Shown: positions 35,530 through 44,325 of the stretch, one piece after another
Layout: each line of letters begins with the position of its first letter
How positions within the stretch are numbered: the stretch's first letter is position 1
Origin: Brachybacterium paraconglomeratum
GTDB taxonomy: Bacteria > Actinomycetota > Actinomycetes > Actinomycetales > Dermabacteraceae
Reading direction: 5' to 3'
Length of the DNA stretch: 64,000 bases
Assembly (NCBI RefSeq): GCF_003994255.1
Contig: NZ_ML133857.1
Location: forward strand, 1 to 64,000
Translations under genes and position numbers: made by a program
Notes under the pieces: model-generated
The model's database searches: none
The model's input: only the letters and a program-made list of their open reading frames with translations
What the model was told of the DNA's origin: nothing

Positions 35530-36782
35530 CGCTGAGCGACGCGCGGGACCGGACCAGGCACCCGCGCGGCTCGGCCGGACGCAGGCGCGACCTCGCCCCG
35601 CATCCCCGCACCACGGTGCGCGGCATCGACGAGGACGCCTACTGGGAGTACCTGGGCTCGTCCGCCCATGCCGGCTACCAGCAGAGCCCGCAGTGGGGGA
35701 GGGCCCGCAGCGGGGACTGGGACCCGGAGCTCGTGGGCTGGTACGACGCCGACGACCGCCTGGTCGGGGTGGCGCTGCTGCGCAGCCGCTCCCTGCCGGT
35801 GGTCCGTCGCCGCTTCGCGATGATGGCGCAGGGACCGGTGATCGACTGGGAGCACGGCGACCTGCCGGATCTCCTCGCCGCCCTCGAGGCGTACGCGAGA
35901 GGGCACGGGATCTTCGCGCTGGTCGTCGTCCCCTCCCTGGCGCTGCGGGTCTGGGGGCCGACCGGGGTCAAGGCCGCCCTCGCCGATCCCGAGGTGACCA
36001 AGTGGTCCCAGGTGACCTCCGATCGCGAGGACCCCGTCGGCCACCGGGCCGTCCAGGCCCTCGCCGCCGCGGGATGGCACCGCCTGCCGCAGGACGGGAT
36101 GCTCGACGCCAGCCAGCCGCTGTTCACCTTCTGGATCCCGCTGGGCGGGCGCACCAAGGAGGAGGTGCTGGCCGGCATGACCCGCGCCTGGCGGAAGAAC
36201 ATCCGCAAGGCCGAGCGGGAGGACGTGGTGGTCATCGACGGGACGCGCGAGGACCTCCCCACGGTCCAGCGCCTCTACGCGGAGACCGCCGCGCGGCAGG
36301 GGTTCTCTGTACAGCCGCTGGAGTACTTCGAGTCGATGTGGGACGCGCTCGCCGGCGACCAGCCCGGCACCTTCCACCTCCACCTCGCCCTCCACGAGGG
36401 GGACGTCCTGGCCGCCAACGGCACCGCCCGCGCCGGAGGCCACGCCCAGGGCGTCTTCGCCGCGCGTGGCGACCTGCGGCGACAGCTCAAGGCGGCCAAC
36501 GCGCTCTACGCCGAGATCATCCACGGCGCGATCGCGGAGGGCGCCGACCAGCTCGACATCGGCGGCGTCGCGGAGACGCTCGAGGCCGACGGCCCCGAGG
36601 CCGGTCTGCTCGTCTTCAAGGCGGACATGGGCGGAGAGGTGCGCGAGGGCATCGGCGGCTGGGAGCTGGTCCTCTCGCCGCTGCTCCACGCAGGCTTCAC
36701 GCGGCTGCTCCCGCTCTACGGACGCATCCGGCACCTCGCCGACGCCGGGCTGCGGCGTCCGATGCGGCGCTCGAGGTCGTGA
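35523..36782 (+). CDS. FemAB/FemX-type peptidyltransferase-like protein (4 of 4)
   Basis: A 419-residue paralogue of the preceding protein: SAHAGYQQSPQWGRARSGDWDPELVGW, MMAQGPVIDWEHGD, AWRKNIRKAEREDVVVI, ARQGFSVQPLEYFESMW, then DIGGVAETLEADGPEAGLLVFKADMGG. GTG 35523 and GTG 35526 are both possible starts; the second overlaps the upstream stop as GTGA. It is the last gene of the operon that starts at 28816. A pair of FemX-like enzymes commonly builds successive residues of a bridge, so these two may act in sequence. Confidence 0.8.
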   Translation: MVTLSDARDRTRHPRGSAGRRRDLAPHPRTTVRGIDEDAYWEYLGSSAHAGYQQSPQWGRARSGDWDPELVGWYDADDRLVGVALLRSRSLPVVRRRFAMMAQGPVIDWEHGDLPDLLAALEAYARGHGIFALVVVPSLALRVWGPTGVKAALADPEVTKWSQVTSDREDPVGHRAVQALAAAGWHRLPQDGMLDASQPLFTFWIPLGGRTKEEVLAGMTRAWRKNIRKAEREDVVVIDGTREDLPTVQRLYAETAARQGFSVQPLEYFESMWDALAGDQPGTFHLHLALHEGDVLAANGTARAGGHAQGVFAARGDLRRQLKAANALYAEIIHGAIAEGADQLDIGGVAETLEADGPEAGLLVFKADMGGEVREGIGGWELVLSPLLHAGFTRLLPLYGRIRHLADAGLRRPMRRSRS

Positions 36783-36799
36783 GGCGCTTCCGCCTGTCG

Positions 36800-36915
36800 G
36801 CGCCATCACCTAGAGTAGGATCCACCCCAATGGGACAAAACGGACATCGCGGCACGCGGTGCCGAGGCGGTCGCCCTGCGCCCCGCCGGCGTCCCTCGTG
36901 ACAAGGAGGCCCGTC
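36800..36915 (+). promoter_or_regulatory. EPS promoter with exact GGACA direct repeat (site 3)
   Basis: TAGAGT/TAGGAT at 36811-36821 are candidate -10 boxes. GGACA-AAAC-GGACA occupies 36833-36846, the cleanest copy of the repeat, about 70 nt before the start codon. AAGGAGG at 36903-36909 is the ribosome site of the next gene. Confidence 0.5.
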
Positions 36916-38034
36916 GTGACGGGAAGTGCAGATCTCGGAACCGCCGCGGCTCCCGAGCGGCGTGCGGACGTCGCAGCGCCCGTCGTCGGGCTGCTGACGT
37001 CCATCGGGGGGACGCTCGACGCCTTCTTCCTCGAGATCACCGAGCGGTGGCGCGAGCAGGGAGCCGTGGTCGAGAGCGCCGCCGGGTCCCTCGCCGAGAC
37101 CTTCGCGGAGGCGACGGTCCTGCCCTCGATCACCCGCAGGCCCTCCCCGCGCAACTGGCGCGCCCGGGCGGAGCTGCGCGAGTGGGTGCGCGGCAGGGGC
37201 ATCGACGTGGTCATCACCAACACCGCGACCGCCTCCATGCTCGTGCGCGCCGCCGGGGTGGGCGTGCCGGTCGTCTACTTCTGCCACGGCCTGCACTGGA
37301 ACGGCGACCGCCTCGCCGACCTGCCCTTCCGAGCGATCGAGCGCGCGCTCGTGCACCGCACCGACGGGATCGTCTGCATCAACTCCGCCGACCAGGACTG
37401 GTTCGACCGGCACGCGACCCGCATCCCGCGCCTGCGCCTCCTGGGCGGCGTCGGCCTGGACACCGAGCGCTTCGTGCGCCGTGCCCCGATGCCCTGGCGC
37501 GAGGGGGAGGAGCCGCTTCGCCTGGTGTGGTGCGGGGAGTTCTCGGAGCGGAAGAACCCCGCCGCCGCCGTCCGGCTCGCGCACGTGCTGCGCGACCGCG
37601 GCGTGGACGTCGTCCTGGACATGCTCGGCGAGGGCGAGCTCTTCGACGACCCGAGCTCCCGCAGCGACGTCGAGGGGCTCGTGATCCGCCACGGCGTCGC
37701 CGACCCGGTCCCGCACTTCGAGCGCTCCCACGTGCTCGTGCAGACCTCCCGCTGGGAGGGCCTGCCGCGCGTGGGCCTCGAGGCGATCGCGATCGGCCTG
37801 CCCGTCGTCGGCTTCGACGTCAAGGGCGTGCGCGACCTGCCCGCCGTGCAGCTCGCCCCCGAGGACGACGTCGAGGCGCTCGCCGACCGCGTGCTCGGCG
37901 CCGCCCGCGGCGAGGGCCCCGCCCTGCCGGAGGCGTCCACCCTCTCCTACGTCCATGCCGCGGACACCCTGCTGGAGTTCGCGCGCTCGACGATCAGCGG
38001 CGAGTACCCGCACGGGACGAGGTACGCGCTGTGA
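36916..38034 (+). CDS. GT4-family glycosyltransferase
   Basis: A 372-residue GT-B enzyme. The N-terminal domain has GLLTSIGGTLDAFFLEI and VVYFCHGLHWNG. The C-terminal donor domain has PLRLVWCGEFSERKNPAAAVRLA and SRWEGLPRVGLEAIAIGLPVVGFDVKGVRD, the EX7E-type motif of GT4 retaining transferases. It presumably adds one sugar to the lipid-linked repeat unit. I use GTG 36916, which has a perfect AAGGAGG at 6 nt, rather than the in-frame start at 36859. It is followed after 55 nt by the polymerase gene in the same unit. Confidence 0.88.
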   Translation: MTGSADLGTAAAPERRADVAAPVVGLLTSIGGTLDAFFLEITERWREQGAVVESAAGSLAETFAEATVLPSITRRPSPRNWRARAELREWVRGRGIDVVITNTATASMLVRAAGVGVPVVYFCHGLHWNGDRLADLPFRAIERALVHRTDGIVCINSADQDWFDRHATRIPRLRLLGGVGLDTERFVRRAPMPWREGEEPLRLVWCGEFSERKNPAAAVRLAHVLRDRGVDVVLDMLGEGELFDDPSSRSDVEGLVIRHGVADPVPHFERSHVLVQTSRWEGLPRVGLEAIAIGLPVVGFDVKGVRDLPAVQLAPEDDVEALADRVLGAARGEGPALPEASTLSYVHAADTLLEFARSTISGEYPHGTRYAL

Positions 38035-38089
38035 GCCATCCGCCCGCCGCACGGGGAGCCGCGGGCCTCGGGAACGGGGGAGGGACCCG

Positions 38090-39382
38090 ATGACGCCGTA
38101 CTTCATCCTGCTCGTGGTCGTGACGGCGCTCGCCGCGCTCAGCTTCCGGGTCGCCCTGAAGAACCCGCGCGAGACGCCCTCGACGGAGGCGGCCGACGCC
38201 CCGGCCCGGACGGGCGGCATGAGGACCCCCGGCATGAGGACAGCCGGCGCGAGGGCGACGGGGACGAAGAGCCTCTCCGCGTCCCGCTACCGTCCCCGCT
38301 CCGGCGGCCTCGGCCTTGCGACGAGGACGGCGAGCTCGACCAGGTACCGCGCCCGGTCCGCCGGCGCGATCGTCACCGAGGAGGAGACCGCCCGGGCCGC
38401 ACGGCGATGGACGGTCTTCGACGCCGCGGCCGTCACCGTGCTCATCGCGTTCTCCGGGCTCCGCTACGACGTGGGCACCGACTACCCGACCTACGAGCTG
38501 GTCTTCAACAGCATGAACCCTGACGACTGGGCGAGCGACTTCGCCGAGTCCACGCAGGAGGTCGGGTACACGCTCCTGATGCTGGTGATCAAGACGTTCA
38601 CGGAGGACCCGAAGGCGCTGTTCTGGGTCGCGGCGGTCCTGACCGTGCTGCCCGTCTATCTCGGGATCAAGCGGCTGTCCATGGATCCGGGCTTCGCCGT
38701 CGCGCTCTTCGTCGCCTTCGAGTACACCTCGTCCTTCAACGCGCTGCGCCAGTACATCGCCGTCGCGCTCCTCTTCCTCGCCTGGACCTACCTGGGCAGG
38801 AAGAACGTCGTGTTCTGGGTGCTCGCGATCATCGCCCTCAGCTTCCACATGACGGCGATCCTCGCGATCGTCGTGATGCTGGTGGTGCGCCGCTGGCGGC
38901 CCACCGTCCAGACCACGCTGTTCTTCCTCGGAGGCGCGCTGGTGGCCGCGGCAGGCGTGCGGGCCGCGCCCTTCCTCGTCTCCTTCCTCGAGGTGCTCAA
39001 CCCGCGCTACGGGGACTACCTCGACTCGGGGCAGACGGGCATCGGCTCGTACCTGTCGATCTTCGCCTACCTGGCGCTGATGATCCTGGTCGTGTTCGTC
39101 GGCAGTCGGAAGGCGCCGCTGACCCGCCTGGAGTCGCAGCTCGCCGTGCTGGTCCTCGCCGGCGTGGCCCTGATGATCGTGGGGACCCAGGCGATCGTGC
39201 TCAGCCGACTGTCGGGCTACTTCGGGATCTTCGCGATCCTGCTCGTGCCCAACCGCATCGCGAAGATGCAGGACCGCACGCTGATCACCCTGCTGGTCCT
39301 CCTGGCCGCCGTCGCCTACTACGCCCTGGGTGTCCAGAACTACGGCGAGGTCATCCCGTACCGCACCTACCTCGGGCAGTGA
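38090..39382 (+). CDS. EpsG/Wzy-like polysaccharide polymerase
   Basis: A 430-residue membrane protein with about ten helices. SGLRYDVGTDYPTYELVF (~125-142) is the EpsG-family signature, and SFNALRQYIAVALLFLAW and LSFHMTAILAI follow as in that family. It should polymerise flipped repeat units outside the membrane. Between the first helix (ending ~25) and the second (~115) there is an unusual 85-residue cytoplasmic insert, rich in Arg/Thr/Ser/Gly with short repeats (GGMRTPGMRTAGARATG). ATG 38090 is preceded by GGGGGAGGG. Confidence 0.82.
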   Translation: MTPYFILLVVVTALAALSFRVALKNPRETPSTEAADAPARTGGMRTPGMRTAGARATGTKSLSASRYRPRSGGLGLATRTASSTRYRARSAGAIVTEEETARAARRWTVFDAAAVTVLIAFSGLRYDVGTDYPTYELVFNSMNPDDWASDFAESTQEVGYTLLMLVIKTFTEDPKALFWVAAVLTVLPVYLGIKRLSMDPGFAVALFVAFEYTSSFNALRQYIAVALLFLAWTYLGRKNVVFWVLAIIALSFHMTAILAIVVMLVVRRWRPTVQTTLFFLGGALVAAAGVRAAPFLVSFLEVLNPRYGDYLDSGQTGIGSYLSIFAYLALMILVVFVGSRKAPLTRLESQLAVLVLAGVALMIVGTQAIVLSRLSGYFGIFAILLVPNRIAKMQDRTLITLLVLLAAVAYYALGVQNYGEVIPYRTYLGQ

Positions 39383-39443
39383 CGGGCGCCGGCCCCGAGA
39401 GGGGCGACGGGCGCTGCCGACGAGCAGCGACGGGGCGCCGTCG

Positions 39444-39581
39444 CCGACGGACCGACGGACCGAGCGGCAGCCTGACGGACCGACGGACCGAGCGGCAGCC
39501 TGACGGACCGGCGGACCGAGCGGCAGCCTGACGGGCCGGCGGACCGAGGGACCGAGCGGCAGCCTGACGGGCCGGCGGCGG
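39444..39581. repeat. Four tandem copies of a 28-bp minisatellite
   Basis: A 28-bp unit beginning GCGGCAGCCTGACGG starts at 39464 and recurs at 39492, 39520 and 39556. The third interval is 36 bp because of an extra 8-bp GAGGGACC-type insertion. Copies differ by one or two substitutions (GACC to GGCC). The array sits between the convergent polymerase and phosphatase genes, within an otherwise empty 305-base spacer. No gene product is expected from it, and a role as a terminator or slippage-prone filler is equally possible. Confidence 0.8.
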
Positions 39582-39687
39582 GACGGAGCAGCGGCTCCAC
39601 GTGCCGACGGACTGACGAGGGGGCATGCGCCTGAACGGCGCACGCCCCCTCGTCCCCTCGCCCACCGGGCGGAGAGCGACGCTGCTC

Positions 39688-40263
39688 TCAGCTCGGCAGG
39701 GGCTCCTCGAGGCTTCGACCGATCGCGCGGGCCGAGGTGTCCACCGCGGCGGCGATCATGCCGAAGCTCTTCACGTATCCCGCCGGCGGGCCGCCGTAGG
39801 GATCGGCGATGTCCATCTCCGCCCGGGACGCGTTCGCGAGCCGTCGGAGAGGGGCGCAGGCGCGGACCAGATCGGCGAGCGAGTCGTGGACCTCGTCGTC
39901 GCCGAGCAGCTCGGTGATCCGCGCGAACTCGAGCATCGTGAAGGTGCGGCGCACCGCGCGGGGCGAGAGCGCGGTGACCGAGGCGCGCTGCCTCGTGCTC
40001 ATCGTGAGGATGAGATCAGCGGCCTCGACCGCCTCGAGGGTGAGCTGTGTGCCCCTGCCGCGCAGCTCCTCGCCGGTGGACTCCAGCACCGTGCTGATCG
40101 CCTCCGGGACCGGACGGCGCCCCACCACGGCGTGCGTTCCTGCGCTGCTGACGGCGATGCGCCGAGGAGCAAGGCGATGGCGCAGCAGCCCCTCGCCCAC
40201 GGGGGAGCGGCAGATGTTCCCCGTGCAGACGACGAGGATCGAATCGATCGAATCGGTCGTCAT
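39688..40263 (-). CDS. Low-molecular-weight protein-tyrosine phosphatase (Wzb-like)
   Basis: A 191-residue phosphatase: VVCTGNICRSPVGEGLL gives catalytic Cys13 and Arg19, and MDIADPYGGP near residue 160 is the general-acid Asp loop. It overlaps the stop of the Wzc-like kinase (ATGA), so kinase and phosphatase are made together, the classic Wzb/Wzc pair controlling EPS polymerisation and export. It is a second copy relative to 12458-13027, and the sequences are clearly different. Confidence 0.9.
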   Translation of the reverse strand: MTTDSIDSILVVCTGNICRSPVGEGLLRHRLAPRRIAVSSAGTHAVVGRRPVPEAISTVLESTGEELRGRGTQLTLEAVEAADLILTMSTRQRASVTALSPRAVRRTFTMLEFARITELLGDDEVHDSLADLVRACAPLRRLANASRAEMDIADPYGGPPAGYVKSFGMIAAAVDTSARAIGRSLEEPLPS

Positions 40264-42020
40264 GCGGACCTGGCCCCCTGTCGACCTGCGCCGCCGGAGA
40301 CGGTCAGGGTGGGGCCGTCGGCCGGGACGTCGGCCTCGTGGGTGCCACCGGAGGAGCGTTCGGCGTCGGCCGGCCCGGTGCCGTCGGGGCGCGTGGCCTC
40401 GGGACGGCGCACCGCACGGCGCCGCGGCGCGGCGGGGCGGCCGCCGTGCATGGCGGTCGGGCGTGCGGCCCGGGCGGCCGGCAGGGCCTCCGGACGGTCG
40501 CCGGTGGCCTCCTCGGCCTCCAGCGCCTCCTCGTGCCGGTGCTCGGACGATGCCGACCTCGAGGGTCGGGCGTCCTCGGGCCACGCCTCCGCGGGACGAT
40601 CCTCGGCGGGCACCACGCTCACCGCGGGCTCGGAGGACTCCTCGTCGGGGAGGTAGGTGTAGACGTCGCGGACGTCCCGCGGTGCGTTGTTCACGACCAC
40701 GCCGAGCACTCGGGCGTCGACGGAGTCCATCTTCGCGAGCGCCTCGCCGAGCTGCTGCTTCTTGACCCGGTCACTCTGCGCGACGACCAGCGATCCGTCG
40801 ACGAAGCGGGAGAGCGCCACGGCATCGGTCACGGCGAGCAGGGGAGCGGTGTCGACCACCACGTAGTCGTACGCCTCGGACGCCGCCTCCAGCAGCGAGC
40901 GCATCGCCTCGCTGCCCAGCAGCTCGCTGGGGTTCGGGGGGATGGGGCCCGAGGTGAGGACGTCCAGGCCCGCCGTCTCCAGCGGCTGGGTGACGTCGTC
41001 GAGCTCGACATCGCCGATCAGCACGGTGGTGAGGCCGACGGTCCGCTCGAGGCCGAGCTCCGTGGCGAGGGAGGGACGGCGCAGGTCGGCGTCGACCAGG
41101 AGCACACGATCCCCGGCCTGGGCGAGCACCTGGGCGAGGTTGATCGCAGTGCTCGACTTGCCCTCGCCGGAGAGCGAGGAGGTCACCAGGAGGGTGTTCA
41201 TCCTGTCGGCGGTGAGCATGAAGTGGAGATTGGTGCGCAGCTCGCGATAGGCCTCCGCCTGCACGCTGCTGGGCTTCTGCGCGGCGATCAGCGCGACGTT
41301 CTGCGAGGAGTGCACCGAGGGGATCGATCCGATCACCGGAAGGTCGTACAGGGCCTCGATGTCGGCGGGGCGACGCACCCGGTTGTCCAGGAAGTCTCGC
41401 ACCACGGCCGCCGCCAGCCCGGCGAGCAGCGCGAGCAGCACGCCGAGCGCGAGGTCACGGGGGATGTTCGGCGACGCGGGGGAGCTCGGCGTCGCGGCGG
41501 CGGAGATCACGGTGAGCTCGACGGTCGAGGGGACGGCCTCGAAGCCGTCCTCGGTGGTCCCCGTCGCGGCCGCCTCCTGAGTCGGCGCCTCGAGGGTCGA
41601 GACCTGCGTGCGCAGGCTCTCCGAGGTGGCGTTCGCGATGGCAGAGGCGACCTGCGGGTCCACCGAGGAGGCCGTGATGTCGATGATCAGCGTGTCCTCG
41701 GGGATCCGGGTGCTGATGCGATCGGCGAGCTGGTCGGCGGTGAGATCCAGCCCGAGCTCCTCGATCACCGGGTCGAGCACGATCGGCGTCTTCGCGAGGT
41801 CGGCGTAGGTGATGATCTGCTGGCTGGCGAAGTTCACGCCGCTGCTGCGCTCGGAGACCGAGCCGCCCGCCTCGGTCTGCACGAACACTCGGTTCGTGGC
41901 GGTGTAGGTCGGGGTGCGCGTGAGCGTCAGAGTGCTGACGACCGCCAGCACGATCACGGCCGCGATGGCGGCTGTGCTCCACCGCTCCTTCAGGATCGTC
42001 AGGTACTGCTGCAGCTCCAC
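40260..42020 (-). CDS. Wzz/Wzc-type polysaccharide co-polymerase and tyrosine autokinase (copy 1)
   Basis: A 586-residue membrane protein: Wzz domain with two helices (about 17-37 and 190-210) bracketing an extracellular loop, then a cytoplasmic BY-kinase domain with SLSGEGKSSTAINLA (Walker A, about 280-290), VLLVDADLRRP (Walker A') and YDYVVVDTAP (Walker B). It regulates chain length through autophosphorylation. The 140-residue tail after VYTYLPDEE is Arg/Ala/Pro/Glu-rich and lacks the usual cluster of tyrosines, leaving only the Y-T-Y pair. The start is GTG 42020 with AGGGGA upstream. The phosphatase gene follows with an ATGA overlap. Confidence 0.9.
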   Translation of the reverse strand: MELQQYLTILKERWSTAAIAAVIVLAVVSTLTLTRTPTYTATNRVFVQTEAGGSVSERSSGVNFASQQIITYADLAKTPIVLDPVIEELGLDLTADQLADRISTRIPEDTLIIDITASSVDPQVASAIANATSESLRTQVSTLEAPTQEAAATGTTEDGFEAVPSTVELTVISAAATPSSPASPNIPRDLALGVLLALLAGLAAAVVRDFLDNRVRRPADIEALYDLPVIGSIPSVHSSQNVALIAAQKPSSVQAEAYRELRTNLHFMLTADRMNTLLVTSSLSGEGKSSTAINLAQVLAQAGDRVLLVDADLRRPSLATELGLERTVGLTTVLIGDVELDDVTQPLETAGLDVLTSGPIPPNPSELLGSEAMRSLLEAASEAYDYVVVDTAPLLAVTDAVALSRFVDGSLVVAQSDRVKKQQLGEALAKMDSVDARVLGVVVNNAPRDVRDVYTYLPDEESSEPAVSVVPAEDRPAEAWPEDARPSRSASSEHRHEEALEAEEATGDRPEALPAARAARPTAMHGGRPAAPRRRAVRRPEATRPDGTGPADAERSSGGTHEADVPADGPTLTVSGGAGRQGARSA

Positions 42021-42120
42021 GGGAGTCCCCTCGTCCGAATCGATGTGCTCGGGTGGCTGGGGGTGCGCACCGGCGCGGCCGGCTCGGCTCGCCTCCCGGT
42101 GGAGCCCCTCGCCCCGAGAC

Positions 42121-42179
42121 CGAATCTACCCCAGAATGCCCCGATATGGGTAGGTTCGTCCGGAATGTCCGATTCAGGA
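42121..42179. promoter_or_regulatory. Promoter region of kinase copy 1 with direct repeat (site 4)
   Basis: On the plus strand CGTCC-GGAA-TGTCC is at 42157-42170, continuing GATT-CAGGA; on the minus strand this is GGACA-TTCC-GGACG. TAGATT (minus strand, 42129-42124) is a possible -10 for the kinase gene, 100 nt upstream of its start. TAGGTT on the plus strand at 42151-42156 directly abuts the repeat, as TATGGT does in site 1, and could give an antisense start. The repeat touches the stop codon of the upstream GT2 gene. Confidence 0.45.
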
Positions 42180-43064
42180 CGATCGAGGGCGGCGAGGGCC
42201 GGCGAGTCGGCCGGGGAGGTCCCGCACGGCACGCAGCGCCAGGCGCCGGGCGATCCGGGCGACCATGATCACCTCCGCGGCGAGGAACTGCGGCAGGGAG
42301 AGCACGCCGTCGCGCCGCAGCAGCACGAAGGTGCGCTGCTCGCCGGCGATCATCTTCCAGATCCTGCTGGACAGGCCGCTCGTGCCGAAGGGGTCCTTGT
42401 GGAAGTACGCCAGCGGAACGGGCACCGAGAGGACGTCGCCGAGGGCGGCGACCCGGATCCACAGCTCGTAGTCCTCGGCGTAGAACCGCCCGGGGGTGAA
42501 GCGGACCGGGAGGTCGCGGCGCAGGAGCACGGAGGAGGTGGTGTGCGGGTTGCTGACGATGTGGTGGCCCATGCCGAGACGCACCGGCGCCGGCACGCGC
42601 GCTGGCAGCGGGGCGGGGGAGGGGTCGTCCTCGGAGAGCACCAGGGAATGCGTGCTGGCCATCAGGGTGGCGGGCGTGAGCGCGCGCGCCTGCAGCTCGA
42701 GGCGTCGTGGATGCCAGGAGTCGTCGCTGTCCAGGAACGCGATCCACTCGCCGTGCGCCGCCTCCCAGCCGCGGTTCCTGGCCGCCGCGGGACCCTGGTT
42801 CCGCTCCTGCTCCAGCACCCGCACCCGGAACGGGAACGTCTCCTCCTCCAGGCCGCGCAGCATCTCGCGCTCCTCGGGTGCCGAGCAGTCGTCGACGACG
42901 ACCACCTCGAGCGGGAGCAGCGTCTGCGCCGCGATCGATGCCAGGGCGCGCCCGATCGTGTCGGTGCTGTTGAAGTGCGGGATCACCACGCTCACGGAGA
43001 GCTCGGGGACGGGCTGCTCCTCGCCCTGTCGACGGGTCTCGGGGTGCGGATCAGTGAGGGACAT
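42174..43064 (-). CDS. GT2-family glycosyltransferase
   Basis: A 296-residue GT-A enzyme: SVSVVIPHFNSTDTIGRAL at 23-41, VVVVDDCSAPEE at 54-65 and DSDDSWHPR with the metal-binding Asp residues at 112-115. The end (RRLALRAVRDLPGRL) has a short amphipathic basic helix that may touch the membrane. The start ATG 43064 overlaps the flippase stop by 14 nt. It is the last gene of the minus-strand unit starting at the second kinase (46869). Confidence 0.85.
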   Translation of the reverse strand: MSLTDPHPETRRQGEEQPVPELSVSVVIPHFNSTDTIGRALASIAAQTLLPLEVVVVDDCSAPEEREMLRGLEEETFPFRVRVLEQERNQGPAAARNRGWEAAHGEWIAFLDSDDSWHPRRLELQARALTPATLMASTHSLVLSEDDPSPAPLPARVPAPVRLGMGHHIVSNPHTTSSVLLRRDLPVRFTPGRFYAEDYELWIRVAALGDVLSVPVPLAYFHKDPFGTSGLSSRIWKMIAGEQRTFVLLRRDGVLSLPQFLAAEVIMVARIARRLALRAVRDLPGRLAGPRRPRSS

Positions 43065-44325
43065 CGGAGACCACCCTTCGCGGGGTCAGCAGGAGTCGTG
43101 CCGTGACGAAGCGGACGAGATAGGCGCCGGTCATGGAGAGGATCCCCACCAGGACCCACTGCGTGGTGCCGATCATCGTGGCGAGCGCGAGCGGGAGGGC
43201 CGCGCCCACCAGGGTCGCGATCGTGGTGAGGAGCTGGCTGCGGTACCAGTTCAGGACCAGCAGCACGGTGGAGTTGAGATAGCCGAGGATGCACAGCGCC
43301 GCGGTCGCACCGAAGGCGAGCAGCTCCAGCGGGCTCGCCCCGAAGGCATCGCCGTAGACCAGGCGCAGGAACGGATCGCCGAGGAGCACGACGGTCACGA
43401 CCGCGGGGACGGCGACCGTCCCCAGGAGCAGGGTGTGGCGCCCCATCGAGCGCAGCAGCGAGGCGGCCCCCTCGTCGGCGAGATGGCGGCGGTAGGTGGT
43501 GATCAGGATCGTCTGCGCGCTGGCGCCGAGGAGGTTCGCGGCGACGATCAGATAGGCGGCGGCCGTGAAGCGGCCGACCTCCGGCGCGCTCGTGTGCGCC
43601 CCGAGGAACCACACCGGGATCGAGGCGACCAGGCTCATCAGCCCGGTCGAGGCCGTGATGGGCAGGGCGGCGGCCAGCAGGCGGCGCACCCCGATCTCCT
43701 CCTCGGCCTCGAGCGAGGCCCGGCTCGGACGCGAGAGGGCGAGGGCGACCAGGCCCATCGTCAGCGAGACGCCGCCCACGCACGCCAGGAGCACCCCGGT
43801 GGGCGCCGACAGCCAGGCGGCGACGGAGATCGCGGCGACAGTGGCGACCGCGCCGACGCTGGTGAGCGCGCCGAGCGCCGTGAAGCGCCCCTGGCGCTGG
43901 AGGCGGGCGAGGGCCAGCTCGGACAGGCCGTCCGCCACCTTCATCACCGCCATGCCGAGGAAGATCCCCCAGTAGGGCGCCGCGATCAGGCAGTACACCG
44001 CCAGGAGCGCGAAGGCGAGGGCGAGCCCGCCCACCCGCCAGCGCAGGAACGTCCCCCAGCGCGGGGAGCCGGCCAGGGAGACGTAGACGTTGCGCAGCCC
44101 CAGCCCCAGGAAGATGAACAGCGGGGTGGCGCCGGCCAGGACCACGGAGTACTCGCCGAGGCCCGCGGCGCCGTAGGTCGCCGCGATCAACCAGACGATG
44201 AACCAGTGGGAGACCCCGCTGCCGATCGTCCCGCCCAGGACGAGCAGGAAGCTCCCGGCGCGGGCGAAAAGGCCGGGTGAGCGGCCGGGCGGGGCCTCGG
44301 CGGGGGCGGTGCGCGTCTCAGGCAT
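43051..44325 (-). CDS. Wzx-type polysaccharide flippase
   Basis: A 424-residue protein with about 12-14 hydrophobic helices of the MATE/MVF-like flippase fold (SFLLVLGGTIGSGVSHWFIVWLIAATYGAAGLGEYS at the start is typical of Wzx). It should move lipid-linked repeat units across the membrane. I start it at ATG 44325, 8 nt inside the upstream pyruvyltransferase gene; the frame is open to 44466 but that portion is Arg/Ser-rich read-through over the neighbour. Wzx, Wzy (38090), Wzc and phosphoglycosyltransferases together define a Wzx/Wzy-dependent pathway. Confidence 0.82.
   Translation of the reverse strand: MPETRTAPAEAPPGRSPGLFARAGSFLLVLGGTIGSGVSHWFIVWLIAATYGAAGLGEYSVVLAGATPLFIFLGLGLRNVYVSLAGSPRWGTFLRWRVGGLALAFALLAVYCLIAAPYWGIFLGMAVMKVADGLSELALARLQRQGRFTALGALTSVGAVATVAAISVAAWLSAPTGVLLACVGGVSLTMGLVALALSRPSRASLEAEEEIGVRRLLAAALPITASTGLMSLVASIPVWFLGAHTSAPEVGRFTAAAYLIVAANLLGASAQTILITTYRRHLADEGAASLLRSMGRHTLLLGTVAVPAVVTVVLLGDPFLRLVYGDAFGASPLELLAFGATAALCILGYLNSTVLLVLNWYRSQLLTTIATLVGAALPLALATMIGTTQWVLVGILSMTGAYLVRFVTARLLLTPRRVVSDVPH

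Noticed and set aside
39421-39600. CRISPR array
   Set aside because: The 28-bp units are directly adjacent with no unique spacers and no cas genes nearby; it is a plain tandem repeat.
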